Part shown: piece by piece, positions 62,777 to 64,000 of the stretch
Layout of the letters: the number at the start of each line of letters is the position of its first letter
How positions within the stretch are numbered: the first letter of the stretch is position 1
DNA from: Pseudomonadota bacterium
GTDB taxonomy: Bacteria; Desulfobacterota; Desulfobulbia; Desulfobulbales; CALZHT01
Direction of reading: 5' to 3'
Assembly: GCA_018823135.1 (NCBI GenBank)
Contig: JAHJJF010000016.1
Coordinates: 1 to 64,000, forward strand
Length of the DNA: 64,000 bases
Made by a program: the position numbers and the translations under genes
The notes under the pieces: model-generated
The model's input: only the letters and a program-made list of their open reading frames with translations
Database searches by the model: none
What the model was told of the DNA's origin: nothing

Positions 62777-64000
62777 TTACCTGGACTGTTCGGCGCTGCC
62801 CTGCACAAAGACTTTTGAGCCTTGTGGATGGCAGTCTTCGCAGGCGGTTTTCAATGGTTTGTAATAATTCTTATAATGGCAACCCGTGCATTTTGCCTTG
62901 ACATGCAGGTTGTCAATTTGATAGCGCGAATGCACATTATGATTGAAGAGCAGATTCTTCCCCTTCCAGCCCAATGGGCTGTGACATTTTTTGCAATCTT
63001 CGCCCAGTAATTTATCATGAAAATCTTTATGGCATGCGCCACAGTCATTCTTAAAGCCTGCTAATGTTATGGGGCCCAGGGTCTTGACGCTTCTGGGATT
63101 ATGGCAGTCGATACATTTAACCTGGGCGTGCCTTCCTTCAAGGGCATATTTCGTATGCCGGTCATGGTTGAAATCAGCTTTTTTGGGAGGAAAGCTTTCC
63201 ACGGAATGGCATGCAAGGCAACCGGCGCCATATTCACCCTTATGCGGATCCTGATGGCAATCATCACATTTTTCATATTTCATGTCCTTGAACCGTGCAG
63301 AGCCTAACGGCGCCTTGTTATCGGGTTGCGGGTTGTGGCATTTTTTGCAGTCAACCCTGGCGTGCTTGCCTTCAAGAATATATTTTGAATTGTCGTTATG
63401 CACGAATTTAAGATTATCGCCTCCCCAGCCCTTGAAATCATGGCACTTCAGGCAGTCATCGCCGAGTTTCTGGTTATGGGGATCTTTATGGCAGCCGATG
63501 CATTCGGATTTAAGGCCTCTGAAAAGAGCAGAAGCCAGTGGATCGGTTTTGCTGGCCGGCTTATGGCATTCGATACATTTGATTTTGGCGTGCTTGCCTT
63601 TAAGCCGGTATTTTGAATCGTAATTGTGGTCAAATTTAAGTTCATTTCCTTTCCAGTCTTTGAAATTATGGCAGGATTTGCATTCAGTGCCTTTGCCGAG
63701 ATTTGATTTGTGCGGGTCTTTATGGCAGGCCGCACAATCCTGTTTCAGCCCCCGGAAAAGGGCAGCAGCCAGAGGATCTGATTGTTGCGGCGGTTTATGG
63801 CAATCAATGCATTTTGCCGTGGCATGCTTACCTTCCAGTTTGTATTTGGAATCGAGATTATGATCAAACTTCAGTTCTTTTCCCTTCCATTCAAAGATCG
63901 TATGACAGGATTGACAGGAATCGCCGAACTGTGAGTTATGTAAATCTTTATGGCAGTTTGCACATTTGATCTTAAGTCCACGAAAGACAGCGGTGCCAAG
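62777..64000 (-). CDS. Multiheme c-type cytochrome with triheme repeats (5' end outside window)
   Basis: The 408 residues in the window hold 16 CXXCH haem-binding motifs. Five repeats of about 66 residues each carry three haems, in the pattern CxxCHKDxH...GxxCxxCH...WxGxxLxFDHNxxSKYxLEGKHAxxxCxxCH, and a last single CEDCH sits near the C-terminus. Extra His residues (HN, GKHA) could be sixth ligands for bis-His haems. Such proteins carry electrons in the periplasm or across the outer membrane. The reading frame is open to position 64000, so the signal peptide and further haems lie beyond the edge. Confidence 0.93.
   Translation of the reverse strand, partial: LGTAVFRGLKIKCANCHKDLHNSQFGDSCQSCHTIFEWKGKELKFDHNLDSKYKLEGKHATAKCIDCHKPPQQSDPLAAALFRGLKQDCAACHKDPHKSNLGKGTECKSCHNFKDWKGNELKFDHNYDSKYRLKGKHAKIKCIECHKPASKTDPLASALFRGLKSECIGCHKDPHNQKLGDDCLKCHDFKGWGGDNLKFVHNDNSKYILEGKHARVDCKKCHNPQPDNKAPLGSARFKDMKYEKCDDCHQDPHKGEYGAGCLACHSVESFPPKKADFNHDRHTKYALEGRHAQVKCIDCHNPRSVKTLGPITLAGFKNDCGACHKDFHDKLLGEDCKKCHSPLGWKGKNLLFNHNVHSRYQIDNLHVKAKCTGCHYKNYYKPLKTACEDCHPQGSKVFVQGSAEQSR

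Overview
The window reads like a chromosomal segment of a Gram-negative anaerobe of the Desulfobacterota, probably near the Desulfobulbales. That is an inference. It rests on a multiheme cytochrome c, an electron-transfer type dihydroorotate dehydrogenase (pyrK/pyrD), a siroheme/haem gene set (sirC, a CcsA/HemX-like protein, hemA, hemL), a separate Fo-only ATP synthase operon, rubredoxin, and several second-messenger (c-di-GMP type) parts. Most of it is ordinary housekeeping sequence. One tRNA is present; I see no rRNA and no CRISPR.

Layout. 0.3-7.2 kb: RNase R, a TrmJ-type RNA methyltransferase, a single-domain response regulator, an endonuclease III-like glycosylase, thiC and mntP. 7.3-9.7 kb: a structured leader with a terminator, then a KefB-type antiporter with a Usp-like tail. 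9.8-13.4 kb: a perfect parS site, parA, parB, pyrK and pyrD. 13.5-16.8 kb: DUF1232, YkgJ-type, HAD phosphatase (yrfG) and hemL. 16.8-18.7 kb: atpZ-atpI-atpB-atpE closed by two hairpins. 18.8-26.4 kb: nucleoside phosphorylase, rimO, HU/IHF, rluB, ubiD, a PilZ protein and YjbQ. 26.6-30.4 kb: MBL hydrolase, sirC, a MITE inserted in the 3' end of sirC, ccsA/hemX and hemA. 30.8-36 kb: rpmH-rnpA-yidD-yidC-jag-mnmE. 36.1-43.8 kb: cNMP-HDOD protein, rubredoxin, hpt, bioA, tRNA-Arg, rhodanese, a two-CW protein, an orphan integron integrase and a polyferredoxin. 44-51 kb: ettA, a VOC pseudogene, envelope proteins, yaiI, a ZIP transporter and pssA. 51.3-60.3 kb: a secreted cadherin/PKD-like protein under a GEMM riboswitch, a diguanylate cyclase, a helicase, a glycosyltransferase with a TPR tail and an MshEN protein. 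60.3-64 kb: the TIGR03545/TIGR03546 pair and a modular cytochrome that runs off the right edge.

How the genes fit together. parABS with rpmH-rnpA-yidC-jag-mnmE is typical of origin-proximal DNA, although dnaA, mnmG and rsmG are not here. sirC, ccsA/hemX, hemA and hemL supply tetrapyrroles for sirohaem enzymes and cytochromes. A PilZ protein, a GGEEF cyclase, an MshEN protein and a GEMM riboswitch suggest cyclic-dinucleotide control of surface functions.

Best candidates for a second look: the MITE with a reconstructable empty site in sirC; the GEMM riboswitch whose ligand-position base looks like the cGAMP variant; the orphan integron integrase with a His-to-Gln change; the 66-residue triheme cytochrome module array; the frame-shifted tandem duplication at the end of jag; and the glycosylase whose stop codon replaces the fourth cluster cysteine.
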